Shown here piece by piece: positions 1 through 9,116 of a DNA stretch of 64,000 bases; position 1 is the first letter of the stretch, and each line of letters starts with the position of its first letter. Below the pieces are notes generated by a model that saw only the letters and a list, made by a program, of their open reading frames with translations, did no database searches and was not told the origin of the DNA. The position numbers and the translations under genes are program-made. The stretch is from Pseudomonas sp. MAG733B (GTDB lineage Bacteria; Pseudomonadota; Gammaproteobacteria; Pseudomonadales; Pseudomonadaceae), in NCBI RefSeq assembly GCF_036884845.1, contig NZ_CP145732.1:248001-312000 (forward strand). Reading direction: 5' to 3'.

Positions 1-95
1 GCGTTACATGACAACCGTGGTTGCCCAGCAACAAAACCGGCGCGCAACTTACCCTCGAAAAACCGTTCCAGCAAAACTTTCTGTCATTTAATTAC

Positions 96-132
96 ACCTG
101 CTGCCGCCATCGCACAGACGACGGCAACAGGT
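96..132 (-). other. Imperfect stem-loop downstream of spuD
   Basis: An imperfect inverted repeat lies just 3' of the spuD stop codon. Its 13-base arms (ACCTGCTGCCGCC and GACGGCAACAGGT) pair with two mismatches. There is no clear U-tract on the minus strand, so it is a weak terminator candidate at best. In related genomes spuE follows spuD, so it may be an intercistronic structure that lowers read-through or protects the spuD message. The rest of bases 1-149 shows no gene. Confidence 0.35.
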
Positions 133-149
133 TGTTCCATCAAACCGGC

Positions 150-1262
150 TTATTTACCGGATTTGATCTTGGTCCAGCTGCGAGTCAGGATCCGCTGGGT
201 CGCGGCCGGCAAGTCGGCAATCGCGTACAGCTTGGCCAGCACGTCCGCTGGCGGGTAGATGCCTGGATCGCTGGTGATGTCTTTATCAACCAACGCAGTG
301 GCAGCGGCGTTACCGTTCGGGAAACGCACGGCGTTGGTGATTTCAGCCATGATTTCCGGCTTCTGCAGGAAGGTCATGAACTTGTAGGCGCCTTCGACGT
401 TTTCGGCATCTTTAGGGATGGCGACCATGTCGTAGAAGCTGCCGGCACCTTCTTTCGGAATGTTGTAGCTGACTTTCACCTTGTCACCGGCTTCAGCCGC
501 GCGGGACTTGGCCTGGTAAATGTCACCCGAGTAACCCACGGCCACGCAGATGTTGCCGTTGGCCAGGTCGGAGATGTACTTGGACGAGTGGAAGTAGGCG
601 ATCGAAGGACGGACCTTCATGATCAGCGCTTCAGCCTTGTCGATGTCTTCTTTCTTCTGGCTGTCGGTTGGCAGGCCCAGGTAGTGCAACGCCACCGGAA
701 TCATCTCGGTTGGCGAATCCAGCAGGCTGATGCCGCAGGACTTCAGCTTGGCGGCGTTTTCAGGCTTGAAAATCAGGTCCCAGGAATCGACCGGTGCGTC
801 GGCACCTAGTGCAGCCTTGACCTTCTCGGCGTTGTAGCCAATGCCGATCGAGCCCCACATGTACGGGAAAGCGTGTTCGTTGCCCGGGTCACTGACCGAT
901 ACCGCCTTGAGCAGGTCGGTGTTCAGGTTTTTCCAGTTTGGCAGTTTGGACTTGTCCAGCTTCTGGTAGACGCCGGCCTTGATCTGCTTGGCCAGGAAGT
1001 TGTTCGACGGTACGACGATGTCGTAGCCGGACTTGCCTGCCAGCAACTTGGCTTCCAGGGTTTCGTTACTGTCGAAAACGTCGTAGACCACTTTGATGCC
1101 CGACTCGTCTTCAAACTTCTTGATGGTGTCCGGAGCGATGTAATCGGACCAGTTATAGACGTGCAACACCTTGTCGTCCGCCTGAACCGCACCCGCCATA
1201 ATGCCCATCAGGGACATGGCGAGAAGAGTCTTGCCAGCAAGCTTTTTGCCTAATGCCTTCAT
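150..1262 (-). CDS. spuD: Periplasmic putrescine-binding protein of a polyamine ABC transporter
   Basis: This 370-residue PotF/SpuD-type solute-binding protein captures polyamines, probably putrescine, in the periplasm for an ABC importer. A signal peptide of about 28 residues ends AGAVQA before [10 protein letters not shown], and the HVYNWSDYI motif typical of PotD/PotF proteins follows at about residues 34-42. Length is normal for the family. It follows spuC on the same strand with a 172-base gap. The rest of the transporter (spuE-H in P. aeruginosa) would lie beyond the left edge. The choice of SpuD over the spermidine-preferring SpuE rests on position directly after spuC, not on binding-site residues. 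The family is certain; the exact substrate is inferred. Confidence 0.9.
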   Translation of the reverse strand: MKALGKKLAGKTLLAMSLMGIMAGAVQADDKVLHVYNWSDYIAPDTIKKFEDESGIKVVYDVFDSNETLEAKLLAGKSGYDIVVPSNNFLAKQIKAGVYQKLDKSKLPNWKNLNTDLLKAVSVSDPGNEHAFPYMWGSIGIGYNAEKVKAALGADAPVDSWDLIFKPENAAKLKSCGISLLDSPTEMIPVALHYLGLPTDSQKKEDIDKAEALIMKVRPSIAYFHSSKYISDLANGNICVAVGYSGDIYQAKSRAAEAGDKVKVSYNIPKEGAGSFYDMVAIPKDAENVEGAYKFMTFLQKPEIMAEITNAVRFPNGNAAATALVDKDITSDPGIYPPADVLAKLYAIADLPAATQRILTRSWTKIKSGK

Positions 1263-1396
1263 GCGTTAATGCTCCAAATTTTTCTTTTTTGAACCACTTT
1301 GTTCAGCGGCCGAACCCCGACAACTGGAACCGCGGCTAGTCTGGCAAGATCCGAGGCAGTCTTTCAAGAAAAGGCCAACCTTTCTGACGTCCCCAA

Positions 1397-1420
1397 GCGA
1401 AGGTGCCGCGGCGCCTTCGC
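1397..1420 (-). other. GC-rich hairpin between spuC and spuD
   Basis: A near-perfect palindrome (arms GCGAAGGTGCC and GGCGCCTTCGC, one mismatch) sits in the 172-base gap between spuC and spuD. It has no following U-run on the minus strand, so it is more likely a message-stabilising or attenuating stem than a full terminator. It could help explain a higher level of binding protein than of catabolic enzyme, but that is inference. Confidence 0.4.
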
Positions 1421-1434
1421 TCAGAGCCTAGCAC

Positions 1435-2799
1435 TTAGCCCTGCAATGCACTCAGGGTCAGGTCCAGGCACTTGCGTGCCTTGGCGACCAACTCATCGAT
1501 TTCCGCAGGCGTGATCACCAGCGGCGGCGCGATGATCATGGTGTCGCCGACGGCGCGCATGATCAGGCCGTTATCGAAGCAGAACTGCCGGCAGATCATG
1601 CCGACGCCCTTGCCTTCGTAGCGCTTGCGTGTGGCCTTGTCCTGAACCAGTTCGATGGCCCCCAACAGACCCACCCCACGAACTTCCCCCACCAACGGGT
1701 GATCGTTCAGTTCCCGCAGACGTTTCTGCAAATACGGTGCCGTTTCTGTCTGCACACGCTCGACAATTTTTTCTTCGCGCAGGATGCGGATGTTTTCCAG
1801 CGCCACGGCAGCGGCCACCGGGTGCCCGGAGTAGGTGAAACCGTGGTTGAAGTCGCCGCCTTCGTTGAGCACGTCGACCACTTCGTCACGCACGATCAGG
1901 CCACCCATCGGGATGTAGCCGGAGGTCAGGCCTTTGGCGATGGTCATCATGTCGGGCTTGAGGCCGTAGAAATCGGTACCGAACCACTCACCGGTGCGAC
2001 CGAAACCACAGATCACTTCGTCAGCCACGAACAGGATGTCGTACTTGGCGAGGATTTCCTTGACGCGCGGCCAGTAGCTGTCTGGCGGAATGATCACGCC
2101 GCCGGCGCCCTGGATCGGCTCGGCAATAAAGGCACCGACGTTGTCGACGCCGACTTCCAGAATCTTTTCTTCCAGCTGATTGGCAGCCCAGATCCCGAAC
2201 TCGTCCGGAGTCATGTCGCCACCTTCGGCGAACCAGTACGGCTGGGCGATGTGGACGATGCCAGGGATCGGCAAGTCGCCCTGTTCGTGCATGTAGGTCA
2301 TGCCACCCAGGCTCGCGCCGGCCACGGTGGAACCGTGATAGCCGTTCTTGCGGCTGATGATGACTTTCTTCTTCGGCTGGCCCTTGATCGCCCAGTAGTG
2401 GCGGACCATACGCAGCATGGTGTCGTTGCCTTCGGAACCGGAACCGGTGAAGAACACGTGGTTCATGCCTTCAGGCGCGATGTCGGAAATGGCCTTGGCC
2501 AGTTCCAGCACCGGTGGGTGAGCGGTCTGGAAGAACAGGTTGTAGTAAGGCAGTTCGCGCATTTGCTTGGCGGCGGCATCGGCCAACTCGTCACGACCGT
2601 AACCGATCGCCACGCACCACAGACCGGCCATGCCGTCGAGGATCTGGTTGCCCTCGCTGTCCCACAGGTACACGCCCTTGGCGTTGGTGATGATCCGCGG
2701 GCCTTTCTCTTTCAGCTGCTTGAAATCGCTGAAAGGGGCCAGGTGGTGTTCGTTGCTCAGGGTTTGCCATTCACGGGTTTGCGGGTTGTTGCTGGTCAT
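1435..2799 (-). CDS. spuC: Polyamine:pyruvate aminotransferase, class III, PLP-dependent
   Basis: The 454-residue enzyme belongs to the class III (omega) aminotransferases. SpuC moves the terminal amino group of putrescine, cadaverine or related diamines to pyruvate, giving an aminoaldehyde and alanine. Visible hallmarks are the glycine/serine-rich phosphate site GSGSEGND at 119-126, the [11 protein letters not shown] segment at 260-270, whose Asp contacts the pyridine nitrogen, and the PLP lysine in [11 protein letters not shown] at about K289. The start ATG has an AGGAG-type ribosome site just upstream. It lies 59 bases after spuB and ahead of spuD, in the spuB-C-D order known from other pseudomonads. 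With the spuA relic nearby, this transamination route may carry more of the flux in this strain. Confidence 0.93.
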   Translation of the reverse strand: MTSNNPQTREWQTLSNEHHLAPFSDFKQLKEKGPRIITNAKGVYLWDSEGNQILDGMAGLWCVAIGYGRDELADAAAKQMRELPYYNLFFQTAHPPVLELAKAISDIAPEGMNHVFFTGSGSEGNDTMLRMVRHYWAIKGQPKKKVIISRKNGYHGSTVAGASLGGMTYMHEQGDLPIPGIVHIAQPYWFAEGGDMTPDEFGIWAANQLEEKILEVGVDNVGAFIAEPIQGAGGVIIPPDSYWPRVKEILAKYDILFVADEVICGFGRTGEWFGTDFYGLKPDMMTIAKGLTSGYIPMGGLIVRDEVVDVLNEGGDFNHGFTYSGHPVAAAVALENIRILREEKIVERVQTETAPYLQKRLRELNDHPLVGEVRGVGLLGAIELVQDKATRKRYEGKGVGMICRQFCFDNGLIMRAVGDTMIIAPPLVITPAEIDELVAKARKCLDLTLSALQG

Positions 2800-2858
2800 A
2801 CGAATCTCCTAAAAAAATCAGGTGAAGGCGCTGCCCGATAACAGCAGCGCCCGGCGCA

Positions 2859-4217
2859 TCAGACGGCGAATAGCAGGAATTCCCGTTCCCACGAACTGAT
2901 CACGCGCTTGAAGTTTTCATGCTCGGCCCGCTTGACCGCGACGTAGCCAGTAATGAAATTTTTGCCCAGGTATTTCTCGATGGTCTTGCTGTTTTCCATG
3001 CGTTCCAGCGCGTCTTCGATGGTCAGTGGCAGGCGCAGGTTGCGGCGCTCATAGCCACGGCCCACCACAGGCGCGCTCGGGTTCAGGCCTTCGACCATGC
3101 CGATGTAACCGCAGAGCAGGCTCGCGGCGATCGCCAGGTACGGGTTGGCGTCGGCACCCGGCAGGCGGTTTTCCACCCGACGGTTTTGCGGTCCGGCATC
3201 CGGCACCCGCAGGCCCACGGTGCGGTTCTCTTCACCCCACTCCACGTTCACCGGTGCCGAGGTGTCCGGCAGGAAGCGGCGGAACGAGTTGACGTTGGGT
3301 GCGAACAGCGGCAACAACTCGGGAATCAGTTTCTGCAAGCCACCGATGTGGTGCAGGAACAACTGGCTCATGGTCCCGTCTTCATTGGAGAAGATGTTCT
3401 TGCCGGTCTCGATGTCGATGATGCTCTGGTGCAAGTGCATGGCGCTGCCCGGCTCACCGGTCATGGGCTTGGCCATGAAGGTCGCGGCCACGTCGTGCTT
3501 GAGCGCGGCTTCGCGCATGGTGCGCTTGAACACCAGGATCTGGTCGGCCAGGGACAGGGCATCGCCATGACGGAAGTTGATTTCCATCTGCGCCGTGCCG
3601 TCCTCGTGGATCAGCGTGTCGAGGTCCAGCTCCTGCAATTCGCACCAGTCGTAGACATCTTCGAACAACGGATCGAATTCGTTCGCCGCTTCGATGGAGA
3701 ACGACTGGCGACCGGTTTCCGGGCGACCGGAACGGCCGATTGGCGGTTGCAACGGGTAGTCCGGGTCGTCGCTGCGCTTGGTCAGGTAGAACTCCATTTC
3801 CGGCGCCACGATCGGCTGCCAGCCCTTGTCGGCATAGAGTTTCAGGACCTTCTTGAGCACGTTGCGCGGCGACAGCTCAATCGGGTTGCCCTGCTTGTCG
3901 TAGGTGTCGTGGATGACGATGGCTGTCGGCTCGATGGCCCAAGGCACCACGTACACCGCGCTCTGGTCGGGGCGGCAGATCATGTCGATGTCGGCCGGGT
4001 CGAGCAGTTCGTAATAGATGTCGTCTTCGACGTAATCGCCGGTCACGGTCTGCAACAGCACACTCTCTGGCAGACGCATGCCTTTTTCGGCGATAAATTT
4101 GTTGGTCGGCGAAATCTTGCCCCGGGTGATCCCGGTCAAGTCGGCGATCATGCATTCGACTTCTGTGATCTTGTGGTCTTTCAACCAATCGGTGAGCTGG
4201 TCGAGGTTGTGACTCAT
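2859..4217 (-). CDS. spuB: Gamma-glutamylpolyamine synthetase (glutamine synthetase family)
   Basis: The 452-residue protein is a glutamine-synthetase-fold ligase that joins glutamate to putrescine or another polyamine with ATP, the first step of the gamma-glutamylation route. The metal and glutamate site motif is APEMEFYL at about residues 125-132, followed by the ATP/ammonia-side motif MAKPMTGEPGSAMHLHQ, NVNSFRRF and the adenylate-binding GADANPYLA near 360. It is shorter than GlnA and lacks the Tyr adenylylation loop context, as is usual for PuuA-like paralogues. It is the first intact gene of the leftward spuB-C-D run, with the spuA relic and a 280-base regulatory gap upstream. SpuI, encoded divergently, is a paralogue with different substrate preference. 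Confidence 0.9.
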   Translation of the reverse strand: MSHNLDQLTDWLKDHKITEVECMIADLTGITRGKISPTNKFIAEKGMRLPESVLLQTVTGDYVEDDIYYELLDPADIDMICRPDQSAVYVVPWAIEPTAIVIHDTYDKQGNPIELSPRNVLKKVLKLYADKGWQPIVAPEMEFYLTKRSDDPDYPLQPPIGRSGRPETGRQSFSIEAANEFDPLFEDVYDWCELQELDLDTLIHEDGTAQMEINFRHGDALSLADQILVFKRTMREAALKHDVAATFMAKPMTGEPGSAMHLHQSIIDIETGKNIFSNEDGTMSQLFLHHIGGLQKLIPELLPLFAPNVNSFRRFLPDTSAPVNVEWGEENRTVGLRVPDAGPQNRRVENRLPGADANPYLAIAASLLCGYIGMVEGLNPSAPVVGRGYERRNLRLPLTIEDALERMENSKTIEKYLGKNFITGYVAVKRAEHENFKRVISSWEREFLLFAV

Positions 4218-4308
4218 AAATGCCTCTAGGCTTTGAGTTTCCCGACTCTCGGGAGTCAGGCGATGTTTGACGCATCGGCGTCGCGTTGGAATGCGTGTCT
4301 ACGACAGG

Positions 4309-4617
4309 CTATCGTGTTTTTCCAGGCAGCCCGATAAACACCGGGCGTGCAGAATCACGAGCGGTGCCCTGCGCAATGGCCGAGCCGCTATTGTGAATCG
4401 GTTCTATATTGAATGGAGTAACCGTAATGGGTGTGCCATCTCGAACGTCCAGAATATCGGACGGGGATGGTCGATTCGCCGGGGAAGCAAGGATCGCCGC
4501 CAGGCCAGAAGCCGCTGAGACCTTAGCACTGACGCAGATGTCGCCACTGATGTGGCAAGCATGCAGACCGTTCTGCACAGAGCAGTCGGTGAGGCCGATT
4601 AACGGCAGGCGAGACAT
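4309..4617 (-). pseudogene. spuA: N-terminal relic of spuA (gamma-glutamyl-polyamine hydrolase, class I glutamine amidotransferase)
   Basis: This 102-codon frame starts MSRLPLIGLTDCS and continues with GLHACHISGD and, near residue 55, a degraded PFNIEPIHNSG segment followed by an RDSAR segment. These line up with the opening of SpuA/PuuD proteins as I remember them (MSRLP-IGVT-C, GLHPYHIAGDKY, GSPSNVEP-HYSGP, LHDPARD). The match stops at about residue 85, and the catalytic nucleophile segment (GICRG-type Cys) and the His-Glu pair are absent. The family is about 250 residues, so roughly two thirds is gone, and spuB begins 91 bases after the stop. Several conserved residues in the kept part are also replaced. 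A GGGGTG ribosome site and ATG remain, so a short peptide could still be made. It sits exactly where spuA sits in P. aeruginosa, before spuB and divergent from spuI. Confidence 0.8.
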
Positions 4618-4753
4618 GAAGCACCCCGGTATTATTGCTGTTATGGGTTTGATTCGAGCTTAGCCTTGTTCATTTTTTTACACAACACCCCCGTAAAAAA
4701 TACAACACGGCCCGCTCAACTGTGCGGGTGCCCAGCCGTCCGATGGCAGAAAA

Positions 4754-4802
4754 ATGCCCCAAAGTGCCCCATAAATGCCCTCGCGGCGCTTTTTCAGGGC
4801 AT
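4754..4802. promoter_or_regulatory. Candidate operator array upstream of spuI: helically phased TGCCC repeats
   Basis: ATGCCCC, GTGCCCC and ATGCCCT begin at 4754, 4764 and 4775, so they are spaced by 10 and 11 bases, about one helical turn. An inverted copy, AGGGCAT, follows at 4796-4802. The array lies about 95-140 bases before the spuI start and in the shared spuI/spuB control region. Repeats on one DNA face suggest binding of a multimeric regulator. No binding protein can be named from sequence. Confidence 0.4.
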
Positions 4803-4856
4803 AAAAGGCCTCGCTTGACTTCGGCAGGCCGTTCGGGTTGACTGAAACCAGAAAAG

Positions 4857-4869
4857 ATCAATGATTGAT
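4857..4869. promoter_or_regulatory. Short perfect palindrome before spuI
   Basis: ATCAAT-G-ATTGAT is a perfect 6-base inverted repeat ending 26 bases before the spuI ATG. It overlaps the likely core promoter or leader, so it is a plausible repressor site. It is short enough to occur by chance in AT-rich sequence. Confidence 0.3.
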
Positions 4870-4895
4870 ATTTTTAACAACAAAGGTGTTGCATC

Positions 4896-6272
4896 ATGTC
4901 GGTACCCCCGCGTGCCGTTCAGCTTAACGAAGCGAACGCGTTCCTTAAGGAACATCCTGAGGTTCTGTACGTTGACCTTCTGATTGCGGATATGAATGGT
5001 GTGGTGCGCGGCAAGCGCATTGAACGCACCAGCCTCCACAAGGTTTACGAGAAAGGCATCAACCTGCCGGCCTCTCTATTTGCTCTGGATATCAACGGCT
5101 CGACGGTGGAAAGCACCGGCCTGGGCCTGGACATCGGTGATGCTGACCGAATCTGCTATCCAATTCCCGACACCCTGTGCAACGAGCCATGGCAGAAGCG
5201 CCCGACCGCGCAACTGTTGATGACCATGCACGAACTCGAAGGCGAGCCGTTCTTCGCCGACCCGCGTGAAGTGCTGGCCAATGTCGTGCGCAAGTTCGAC
5301 GAAATGGGCCTGACCATCTGCGCCGCGTTCGAACTGGAGTTCTACCTGATCGACCAGGAGAACGTGAACGGTCGACCGCAACCTCCTCGCTCGCCGGTTT
5401 CCGGCAAACGTCCGCACTCGACACAGGTCTACCTGATCGACGACCTCGACGAATACGTCGACTGCCTCCAGGACATTCTGGAAGGTGCCAAAGAGCAAGG
5501 CATTCCGGCCGACGCCATCGTCAAGGAAAGTGCCCCGGCGCAGTTCGAAGTGAACCTGCACCACGTGGCCGACCCGATCAAGGCCTGCGACTATGCAGTC
5601 CTGCTCAAGCGCCTGATCAAGAACATCGCCTACGACCATGAAATGGACACCACCTTCATGGCCAAGCCTTATCCGGGCCAGGCGGGTAATGGTCTGCACG
5701 TCCACATCTCGATTCTCGACAAAGATGGCAAGAATATTTTTGCCAGTGAGGATCCCGAGCAGAACGCCGCACTGCGTCACGCGATCGGCGGTGTGCTCGA
5801 GACCCTACCGGCGCAGATGGCTTTCCTCTGCCCGAACGTCAACTCGTACCGTCGTTTCGGCGCACAGTTCTACGTGCCGAACTCGCCGTGCTGGGGCCTG
5901 GACAACCGTACCGTGGCGATCCGCGTACCGACCGGCTCTGCCGATGCCGTGCGCATCGAGCACCGTGTCGCCGGTGCCGACGCCAACCCGTACTTGCTGA
6001 TGGCTTCGGTCCTGGCAGGCGTGCACCACGGCCTGACCAACAAGATCGAGCCGGGCGCTCCGGTGGAAGGCAACAGCTACGAGCAGAACGAGCAGAGCCT
6101 GCCGAACAACCTGCGCGATGCACTGCGCGAGCTGGACGACAGCGAAGTCATGGCCAAGTACATCGATCCGAAATACATCGATATCTTCGTCGCGTGCAAA
6201 GAGAGCGAGCTGGAGGAGTTCGAACACTCCATCTCCGACCTTGAGTACAACTGGTATCTGCATACCGTTTAA
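4896..6272 (+). CDS. spuI: Gamma-glutamylpolyamine synthetase paralogue
   Basis: The 458-residue glutamine-synthetase-fold ligase is a paralogue of spuB and is transcribed away from it. It should gamma-glutamylate a polyamine or other amine. The AAFELEFYLI metal site is at about 145-154, MAKPYPGQAGNGLHVH near 250, NVNSYRRF near 315 and VAGADANPYL near 360, all family signatures. The ATG at 4896 follows an AAAGGTG ribosome site. In P. aeruginosa spuI likewise flanks the spu operon. A strong terminator follows at once, so it is probably monocistronic. Substrate cannot be read from sequence; paralogues of this group act on different polyamines or monoamines. Confidence 0.88.
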   Translation: MSVPPRAVQLNEANAFLKEHPEVLYVDLLIADMNGVVRGKRIERTSLHKVYEKGINLPASLFALDINGSTVESTGLGLDIGDADRICYPIPDTLCNEPWQKRPTAQLLMTMHELEGEPFFADPREVLANVVRKFDEMGLTICAAFELEFYLIDQENVNGRPQPPRSPVSGKRPHSTQVYLIDDLDEYVDCLQDILEGAKEQGIPADAIVKESAPAQFEVNLHHVADPIKACDYAVLLKRLIKNIAYDHEMDTTFMAKPYPGQAGNGLHVHISILDKDGKNIFASEDPEQNAALRHAIGGVLETLPAQMAFLCPNVNSYRRFGAQFYVPNSPCWGLDNRTVAIRVPTGSADAVRIEHRVAGADANPYLLMASVLAGVHHGLTNKIEPGAPVEGNSYEQNEQSLPNNLRDALRELDDSEVMAKYIDPKYIDIFVACKESELEEFEHSISDLEYNWYLHTV

Positions 6273-6285
6273 GCAGTTGCAGTAG

Positions 6286-6326
6286 AAAAAACGCCGCCGG
6301 CTGTTGAAGCCTGTGGCGTTTTTTTA
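6286..6326 (+). terminator. Rho-independent terminator after spuI
   Basis: An AACGCC...GGCGTT stem with imperfect inner pairing is followed by a run of seven T, starting 14 bases after the spuI stop codon. Confidence 0.75.
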
Positions 6327-6341
6327 TGGCCAACATCAATC

Positions 6342-6479
6342 CCTGTGGCGAGGGAGCTTGCTCCCGCTGGAGGCCGAAGGACTCCCTCTAATCCGCGAGA
6401 CGGTTCTATCAGGTGCACCGCATTGACCGGTCTTAGGGCCGCTTCGCGACCCAGCGGGAGCAAGCTCCCTCGCCACAGG
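6342..6479. repeat. REP-type inverted pair, GCGAGGGAGCTTGCTCCCGC family
   Basis: Two 29-base copies in inverted orientation (6342-6370 and 6451-6479) flank an 80-base spacer. Each copy is itself palindromic (GGGAGCTTGCTCCC core). This is the REPIN-like arrangement typical of P. fluorescens-group genomes. The right copy ends 59 bases before the TetR-gene start. Confidence 0.8.
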
Positions 6480-6537
6480 AAATATGGCACATCTGTCCGC
6501 TCTGCGTACAATGCCCGCTGCCCCGCAGGAGACTCCA

Positions 6538-7173
6538 ATGACACGCGTAGCCACTCCCCGCAAACCCCGCGCACGCAGCCAGGCGCGAATCGATTCGATC
6601 CTCGATGCCGCGCGCACATTGCTGGCCGCCGAGGGTGTGGCCAGCCTGTCGATCTACAGTGTCGCCGAGCGTGCGGAGATCCCGCCCTCCTCCGTCTACC
6701 ACTTTTTCGCCAGCGTCCCGGCGCTGCTCGAAGCGCTGACCGCCGACGTCCACGCCGCCTTCCGCGCCTGCCTGCAAGCGCCCATCGACCACGATGCATT
6801 GAGCGGCTGGCGGGATCTGTCGCGGCTGGTGGAACAGCGCATGCTCGACATCTACGGTGAGGATGCCGCCGCGCGCCAACTGATCCTTGCCCAGCACGGC
6901 CTGACCGAAGTCACCCAGGCCGACCGCCAGCATGACATCGAACTGGGCGACTTGATGCACAAGCTGTTCGATCACCATTTCCAACTGCCGAAGCTGCCGG
7001 GGGATGTGGATGTGTTTGCGCTGGCCATGGAGCTGGGTGATCGGGTGTACGCGCGCTCGGTGCAACAGCACGGGCAGATCACGCCACGCATGGCCGAGGA
7101 AGGGATGCGGGTGTTTGATGCTTACCTTGGGCTTTATCTCCCGCCGTATCTGCCCAAGCGCGCTGCGCTTTAA
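6538..7173 (+). CDS. TetR/AcrR-family transcriptional regulator
   Basis: The 211-residue protein has an N-terminal TetR helix-turn-helix (about residues 18-65, with the recognition stretch SIYSVAERAEIPPSSVYHFF), after a basic tail rich in Arg and Pro, and a ligand/dimer domain behind it. The ATG at 6538 is chosen over an upstream in-frame ATG at 6484 because it follows a CAGGAG ribosome site and because the upstream frame runs into the REP element. The stop TAA lies where a lone REP half begins. A TetR gene is also beside ssuF in P. putida, from memory, so it may respond to organosulfur or polyamine status, but nothing visible fixes its target. Confidence 0.8.
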   Translation: MTRVATPRKPRARSQARIDSILDAARTLLAAEGVASLSIYSVAERAEIPPSSVYHFFASVPALLEALTADVHAAFRACLQAPIDHDALSGWRDLSRLVEQRMLDIYGEDAAARQLILAQHGLTEVTQADRQHDIELGDLMHKLFDHHFQLPKLPGDVDVFALAMELGDRVYARSVQQHGQITPRMAEEGMRVFDAYLGLYLPPYLPKRAAL

Positions 7174-7202
7174 AAGATCGCAGCCTTCGGCAGCTCCTAC
7201 AT
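7172..7202. repeat. Unpaired half of an AAAGATCGCAGCC-type repeat
   Basis: One copy of the AAAGATCGCAGCCT-CGGCAGCTCCTAC sequence, found as an inverted pair at 31744 and 45062, stands alone here directly after the TetR-gene stop codon. It looks like a decayed element. Confidence 0.7.
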
Positions 7203-7222
7203 TGGAATGATCTTAAGGAATC

Positions 7223-7255
7223 AAAAACCCCGAAGGGCTAAAACCCTTCGGGGTT
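7223..7255 (-). terminator. Rho-independent terminator after ssuF
   Basis: The stem CCCCGAAGGG/CCCTTCGGGG with a short loop is followed on the minus strand by a T-run, 20 bases beyond the ssuF stop. It ends the leftward ssu operon. Confidence 0.8.
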
Positions 7256-7273
7256 GTCGTTTGCGCGCACGGT

Positions 7274-7489
7274 TTACAACTTGGCGATCGACACCTCGGT
7301 GGATTTCACAAACGCGATCACTTCGCTGCCAACCGCCAGCTCCAGCTCTTTCACCGAGCGGGTGGTGATCACTGAAGTGACGATGCCGGAGGCGGTCTGC
7401 ACGTCGATTTCCGACAGCACGTCACCGAGGACGATTTCCTTGATGGAGCCTTTGAACTGGTTACGCACGTTGATGGCTTTGATAGTCAT
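7274..7489 (-). CDS. ssuF: Small molybdopterin-binding (TOBE/Mop) protein of the ssu operon
   Basis: The 71-residue protein is a single Mop/TOBE domain. It opens TIKAINVRNQFKGSI, has the VLSEIDVQTASGI strand pair, and ends with the EVIAFVKSTEVSI stretch typical of molbindins. It is the last gene of the ssuE-A-D-C-B-F operon, 33 bases after ssuB. SsuF was described in P. putida as needed for alkanesulfonate use, though its exact part is unclear. The fold binds molybdate or tungstate oxyanions in other bacteria, so an oxyanion-sensing or storage role is possible. Confidence 0.88.
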   Translation of the reverse strand: MTIKAINVRNQFKGSIKEIVLGDVLSEIDVQTASGIVTSVITTRSVKELELAVGSEVIAFVKSTEVSIAKL

Positions 7490-7522
7490 GATGTTGATTC
7501 CTGTCGTTGGATAAGACTTGAG

Positions 7523-8329
7523 TTATTGAGCCCAGCGCAATTGCGTTGGCAACGGTGAAACAGGTTCCGGTTCCGGCGGTTGGCCCGGCAGTGACAGCAC
7601 ACGATTGAGCACTTCGGTTTCCAGCGCCGCCAATCGATGGGAACCGCGGACCCGAGGGCGCGGCAGTTCCACCTGCAGGTCTAGGCCGACTTCGCCGTCT
7701 TCGATGAGGATCACCCGATCGGCAATCGCCACCGCTTCACTGACGTCGTGGGTCACCAGCAACACGGTAAAACCATGCTGTTGCCAAAGCCGTTCGATCA
7801 GTTGCTGCATCTCGATTCGGGTCAGTGCATCCAGCGCGCCCAAAGGCTCGTCGAGCAGCAGCAGGCGCGGTTGATGGATCAGCGCGCGGGCCAGTGCCAC
7901 ACGTTGCTTCTGCCCACCGGACAACGCCGCCGGCCACTCGTTGGCGCGATCCGCGAGACCCACCGCTTCCAGCGCTTCCAAAGCCTTGGGACGCCAGTTG
8001 CCCTTGAGCCCGAGGCCGACGTTGTCGATGATCTTTTTCCACGGCAGCAGACGCGCTTCCTGGAACATCAAGCGAGTGTCTTCCCGTGCCTCACTGAGCG
8101 GCGCCGAACCCGCCAGCAGTTCACCGCCGGTAGGCTGATCAAGCCCGGCCAGCAAACGCAGCAAAGTACTTTTGCCACAGCCGCTGCGACCGACCACGGC
8201 GACGAATTGCCCCGCCGGGATATGCAGATCGATCTCGCGCAGCACCTGCCGCGAGCCGAAGGTTTTTTGCAGTTTGCGCACCGCCAGCGGAATCCCGCGC
8301 AGCAGGCGTGGAGGTTGTTGAGCAGTCAT
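7523..8329 (-). CDS. ssuB: Aliphatic sulfonate ABC transporter ATP-binding protein
   Basis: This 268-residue ATPase powers import of alkanesulfonates through SsuC. It carries Walker [10 protein letters not shown] at about 48-56, the ABC signature [15 protein letters not shown], Walker B LLLLDEP and the switch histidine in [10 protein letters not shown]. The start at 8329 is used because its ATG overlaps the ssuC stop codon (ATGA), and the 16 codons upstream are low-complexity sequence within ssuC. It is coupled to ssuC and followed closely by ssuF. Specificity for sulfonate rather than taurine or nitrate is assigned from the operon. Confidence 0.92.
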   Translation of the reverse strand: MTAQQPPRLLRGIPLAVRKLQKTFGSRQVLREIDLHIPAGQFVAVVGRSGCGKSTLLRLLAGLDQPTGGELLAGSAPLSEAREDTRLMFQEARLLPWKKIIDNVGLGLKGNWRPKALEALEAVGLADRANEWPAALSGGQKQRVALARALIHQPRLLLLDEPLGALDALTRIEMQQLIERLWQQHGFTVLLVTHDVSEAVAIADRVILIEDGEVGLDLQVELPRPRVRGSHRLAALETEVLNRVLSLPGQPPEPEPVSPLPTQLRWAQ

Positions 8330-9108
8330 GCGGCACCTCCTTTTACAACCTGATAGGCCGGATGCCAGCGCAGCCACACGCGTTCAAGTCCACGGGCCGC
8401 GAGGTCGGCCAGCTTGCCGAGCACCGCGTACATCAGGATCGCCAGCACCACCACGTCGGTCTGCAAGAACTCCCTGGCATTCATCGCCAGGTAGCCAATG
8501 CCGGAGCTGGCGGAAATGGTTTCCGCGACGATCAGCGTCAGCCACATGAACCCCAGGGCGAAACGCACACCGACCAGAATCGAAGGCAACGCACCCGGCA
8601 GGATCACCTGGCGAAACAGGCTGAAACCGGACAAGCCGTAGCTGCGTGACATTTCCACCAACGCCGGATCAACGTTGCGGATGCCGTGATAGGTATTGAG
8701 GTAGATCGGGAACAAGGTGCCCAACGCCACCAGGAAAATCTTGGCCGACTCGTCGATGCCGAACCACAGGATCACCAGCGGAATCAGCGCCAGGTGCGGC
8801 ACGTTACGGATCATTTGCACCGAGCTGTCGAGCAGGCGCTCGCCCCATTTCGACAGACCCGTGATGAAGCCCAGAGTCAGGCCGATGCCGCCGCCGATGG
8901 CGAAGCCCAGCGCCGCGCGCCAGCCGCTGATTGCCAGGTGCGTCCAGATTTCGCCGCTGCGCACCAGACTCACGCCAGCTTCGATCACGGCAATCGGTGC
9001 CGGCAGAATCCGCGTCGACAACCAGCCCGCCGACACCGACAACTGCCACACCGCCAGCAGCAACACCGGCAACGCCCAGGGCGCGAGACTGTGGATGATT
9101 TTCTTCAT
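8326..9108 (-). CDS. ssuC: Aliphatic sulfonate ABC transporter permease
   Basis: The 260-residue inner-membrane protein has about six hydrophobic segments and one BPD_transp_1 domain, with the EAA-type loop that docks on the ATPase around [27 protein letters not shown] (about 165-190). It forms the channel for sulfonates delivered by SsuA and energised by SsuB. The stop codon overlaps the ssuB start by four bases, and the start follows ssuD by eight bases, so translation is probably coupled through the operon. Confidence 0.92.
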   Translation of the reverse strand: MKKIIHSLAPWALPVLLLAVWQLSVSAGWLSTRILPAPIAVIEAGVSLVRSGEIWTHLAISGWRAALGFAIGGGIGLTLGFITGLSKWGERLLDSSVQMIRNVPHLALIPLVILWFGIDESAKIFLVALGTLFPIYLNTYHGIRNVDPALVEMSRSYGLSGFSLFRQVILPGALPSILVGVRFALGFMWLTLIVAETISASSGIGYLAMNAREFLQTDVVVLAILMYAVLGKLADLAARGLERVWLRWHPAYQVVKGGAA

Positions 9109-9116
9109 GGCGCGCC

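Noticed and set aside
1397..1420. Terminator between spuC and spuD
   Set aside because: The stem is strong but lacks a T-run on the transcribed strand, so it is listed as a hairpin only.
4754..4802. Iteron-like repeats suggesting a replication origin
   Set aside because: There are only three direct copies, no DnaA boxes or Rep gene, and the region is a divergent promoter of polyamine genes.
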